Positions 4,913 to 6,474 of a DNA stretch of 6,474 nucleotides are shown piece by piece (position 1 is the first letter of the stretch; each line of letters starts with the position of its first letter). Below the pieces are notes generated by a model. The model was not told where the DNA came from. It worked only from the letters and a program-made list of their open reading frames with translations, and made no database searches. The position numbers and the translations under genes are program-made. Source of the DNA: JAEUKQ01 sp044227605 (GTDB lineage: Bacteria > Pseudomonadota > Alphaproteobacteria > JAEUKQ01); NCBI GenBank assembly GCA_044227605.1, contig JBGAWJ010000087.1, forward strand, positions 1-6,474, written 5' to 3'.

Positions 4913-6474
4913 ATGACCTACCGCCTATCCCCCAAAGCAGGTTTTGTTACCATGACATCGGTTGCCGCTTTAATGGCCCTTGGCCTTTCTGGTACCTCTG
5001 CCGAGGCTGCTTGTATAAAACCTCCAATGACAAAGATTGTGACATGTACCGGAGCGAGTGGCCCATATGTTGATGGAGAGGCGGGACTTACTGTGAATGT
5101 GGCCTCGGGTACAGTAACTGCAGCGGCTGGCAATGCTATTGCTTTGTCTGGCGGTGGAGTGACAGTCAACAATAATGCTTCTATCAATGCTACTTCTCCT
5201 GCTTTGAATGGTGTTTCGATTAGTCTTGGTGGAACAATAAAAAACGGGACAGCTGGAGTTATCAACGGGGGAGCGACCTCTGCTATTTACTCGATCAATG
5301 GTAAGGTAGAGATAGAAAATCAAGGGACGATTAACAACACTGCAAAAGATGCCATCGTCATTGATGTAGGTAGTAGTTTCTCAACTATTACTAATAAGGG
5401 GGATGGAAAAATTACTGCTGGTGGTCGAGGCATATGGCTGAAAGGCGTTGGTGATATCACTATCCTCAATGAATTGAACGCGAGTATTACAGGTGCTACC
5501 GGTATCTTGGTAGATTCGAGTGCGATGCAAGCCACACGTATAACTAACAAAGGTAGCTTGGAGGGAACCAACTTTGCTGTTGAGGGTAAGGATGGTAATG
5601 AAACTATCATAAATGAGGATGTTATAATAAGAGGTACCCTGAGTTTGGGAAATGGACATAATACAATTTTTAATGTCCGGAATGCGGTTGTTGGCGGTAC
5701 AATTTTTGGCGATATTATTGGCGGCAATGGAGTTGATACTGTTTCCAATAGTGGTAGTATTTCAGGCAAACTGGAGCTGGGGGCTGACGATAACGTTGTA
5801 ACCAATTGGGCAACAGGGGTAATTACAGGCGCTATCACAACTCTTGATGCTGCTGATACCATTACGAATCATGGGGTTATTGGTGTTTTGGCGTCACCGG
5901 TGGTGATTGATCTGGGGAGAGGTCTTAACAAACTAACTAACGAAGCGACTGGGGTCATTCACGGCGAGGTAACTTTGGGGGCAGGGAATGATGTAGTGAT
6001 CAATCATGGGGCAATTGCTATTGGCATTGTGAACAGGAATGTCAATTTAGGCGAAGGTGATAACGAGCTAACCAATACGGGTCAGTGGGATCCATTGAAT
6101 GGGATACGGAAGGGGATTTCTGGCAGTGTTTTGGCGGGTGCTGGCAATGATAAAATCACCAATAGCGGTGCTATTGCTGGGAACGTTAATGTAGGAAATG
6201 GGAGCAACACCGTGAATAACACGGGGTTGGTGGGAGCATCGATCCTTGGCGGTGTGGGTGGGTTCCATACAGTAACCAATGGAGTGGATGGGAAGGTTTT
6301 CGGGAGCGTTGATTTAGGAAATAACGTTGATACCTTGACGAATGATGGTGAGATTGTTGGCAATGTCCTGATGCGGTCTGGGGCTGATACTGTAGTGAAT
6401 ACAGGGGTGATAGGGGGTAGCATTGATTTGGGGGTTGGCAACGACGCATTAACATTGAATATGGATATGCGTGT
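4913..6474 (+). CDS. Autotransporter-like surface protein, N-terminal 520 residues (gene runs off the window)
   Basis: The frame is open from ATG 4913 to the last base, with no stop read in 520 codons, so the gene is cut by the window end. Residues 1-32 form a Sec signal peptide with a hydrophobic core at about 9-29 and likely cleavage after AEA. Cys34 and Cys45 follow directly, a pair often seen at the start of proteobacterial autotransporter passengers and probably disulfide-bonded. From about residue 50 the protein is rich in Gly, Asn, Thr, Val and Ile, with recurrent NxGxI turns typical of a right-handed beta-helix. From residue 245 the repeats become regular, as listed separately. No proteolytic or other catalytic domain is visible. 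The family model is type Va secretion: Sec export, then outer-membrane insertion of a C-terminal barrel, which is not in view, so the type V assignment is inferred. A two-partner or other large adhesin is the main alternative. Role in adhesion or host contact is a guess. Confidence 0.85.
   Translation, partial: MTYRLSPKAGFVTMTSVAALMALGLSGTSAEAACIKPPMTKIVTCTGASGPYVDGEAGLTVNVASGTVTAAAGNAIALSGGGVTVNNNASINATSPALNGVSISLGGTIKNGTAGVINGGATSAIYSINGKVEIENQGTINNTAKDAIVIDVGSSFSTITNKGDGKITAGGRGIWLKGVGDITILNELNASITGATGILVDSSAMQATRITNKGSLEGTNFAVEGKDGNETIINEDVIIRGTLSLGNGHNTIFNVRNAVVGGTIFGDIIGGNGVDTVSNSGSISGKLELGADDNVVTNWATGVITGAITTLDAADTITNHGVIGVLASPVVIDLGRGLNKLTNEATGVIHGEVTLGAGNDVVINHGAIAIGIVNRNVNLGEGDNELTNTGQWDPLNGIRKGISGSVLAGAGNDKITNSGAIAGNVNVGNGSNTVNNTGLVGASILGGVGGFHTVTNGVDGKVFGSVDLGNNVDTLTNDGEIVGNVLMRSGADTVVNTGVIGGSIDLGVGNDALTLNMDMR
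5645..6474 (+). repeat. At least 13 beta-helix rung repeats encoded in the passenger
   Basis: Rungs aligned on the LGxGxD/N turn begin at residues 245, 269, 289, 311, 334, 355, 379, 408, 427, 445, 468, 487 and 506, a spacing of 18-29 and mostly 19-24. The consensus is L-G-x-G-x-(N/D)-x-(V/L)-x-N-x-G-x-(I/V)-x-G. Clear examples are LGAGNDVVIN, AGAGNDKITN and LGVGNDALTL. DNA identity between rungs is low, so the series is old rather than freshly duplicated. It continues past the window end. Confidence 0.8.

Noticed and set aside
4918..5862. Minus-strand open frames of 92-180 codons opposite the surface protein gene
   Set aside because: The antisense of Gly/Asn/Thr/Val-rich repeats is naturally stop-poor. 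The plus frame has a signal peptide, a strong ribosome binding site and ordered repeats, so these are shadows.
6068..6455. Three overlapping minus-strand frames near the window end
   Set aside because: Same shadow effect over the regular repeats; the products are Pro/Thr/Ser-rich without any domain.

Overview
The window reads as part of an alphaproteobacterial chromosome of moderate G+C, judged by eye just under 50%. The organism call rests on the RsfS and RF3 proteins, whose sequences look alphaproteobacterial, and on the twin-arginine and type V secretion signals, which indicate a Gram-negative envelope. Genus cannot be read from the sequence. All genes lie on the plus strand. No tRNA, rRNA, CRISPR array, transposase or integrase was seen.

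Region 1 (1-2451) is a translation pair. A candidate promoter at 64-91 precedes rsfS, the ribosomal silencing factor, which carries an unusual Lys/Ala-rich N-terminal tail of about 92 residues. prfC, peptide chain release factor 3, follows after a single base. The two are almost certainly co-transcribed and both act on ribosomes: RsfS blocks subunit joining and RF3 recycles RF1/RF2 after termination.

Region 2 (2452-4629) holds two exported proteins. The first is a family 3 solute-binding protein for a polar amino acid-type ABC importer. It has its own candidate extended -10 promoter and no permease or ATPase beside it. The second is a single-domain glycoside hydrolase family 5 enzyme with a twin-arginine signal and a TTG start fixed by a strong Shine-Dalgarno. 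The 52-base gap between them holds at most a weak hairpin, so read-through is plausible.

Region 3 (4630-6474) begins with a 283-base intergenic segment. It contains a good sigma70-like promoter, then five tandem 17-bp repeats, then a strong ribosome binding site. These lead into a large gene that is open to the end of the window. The encoded part has a signal peptide, a Cys pair just after the predicted cleavage site, and a Gly/Asn/Thr-rich beta-helical passenger with at least 13 rungs of about 19-24 residues. It is best read as the N-terminal 520 residues of a type V autotransporter or similar surface adhesin, with the C-terminal part outside the window.

No wholly new multi-gene system is evident. 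The most unusual items are the histone H1-like tail on RsfS (with a possible A7 slippage site at its start), the 17-bp repeat array in the presumed leader of the surface protein gene, and the passenger repeat that combines RTX-like Gly-Asn-Asp turns with an autotransporter beta-helix.
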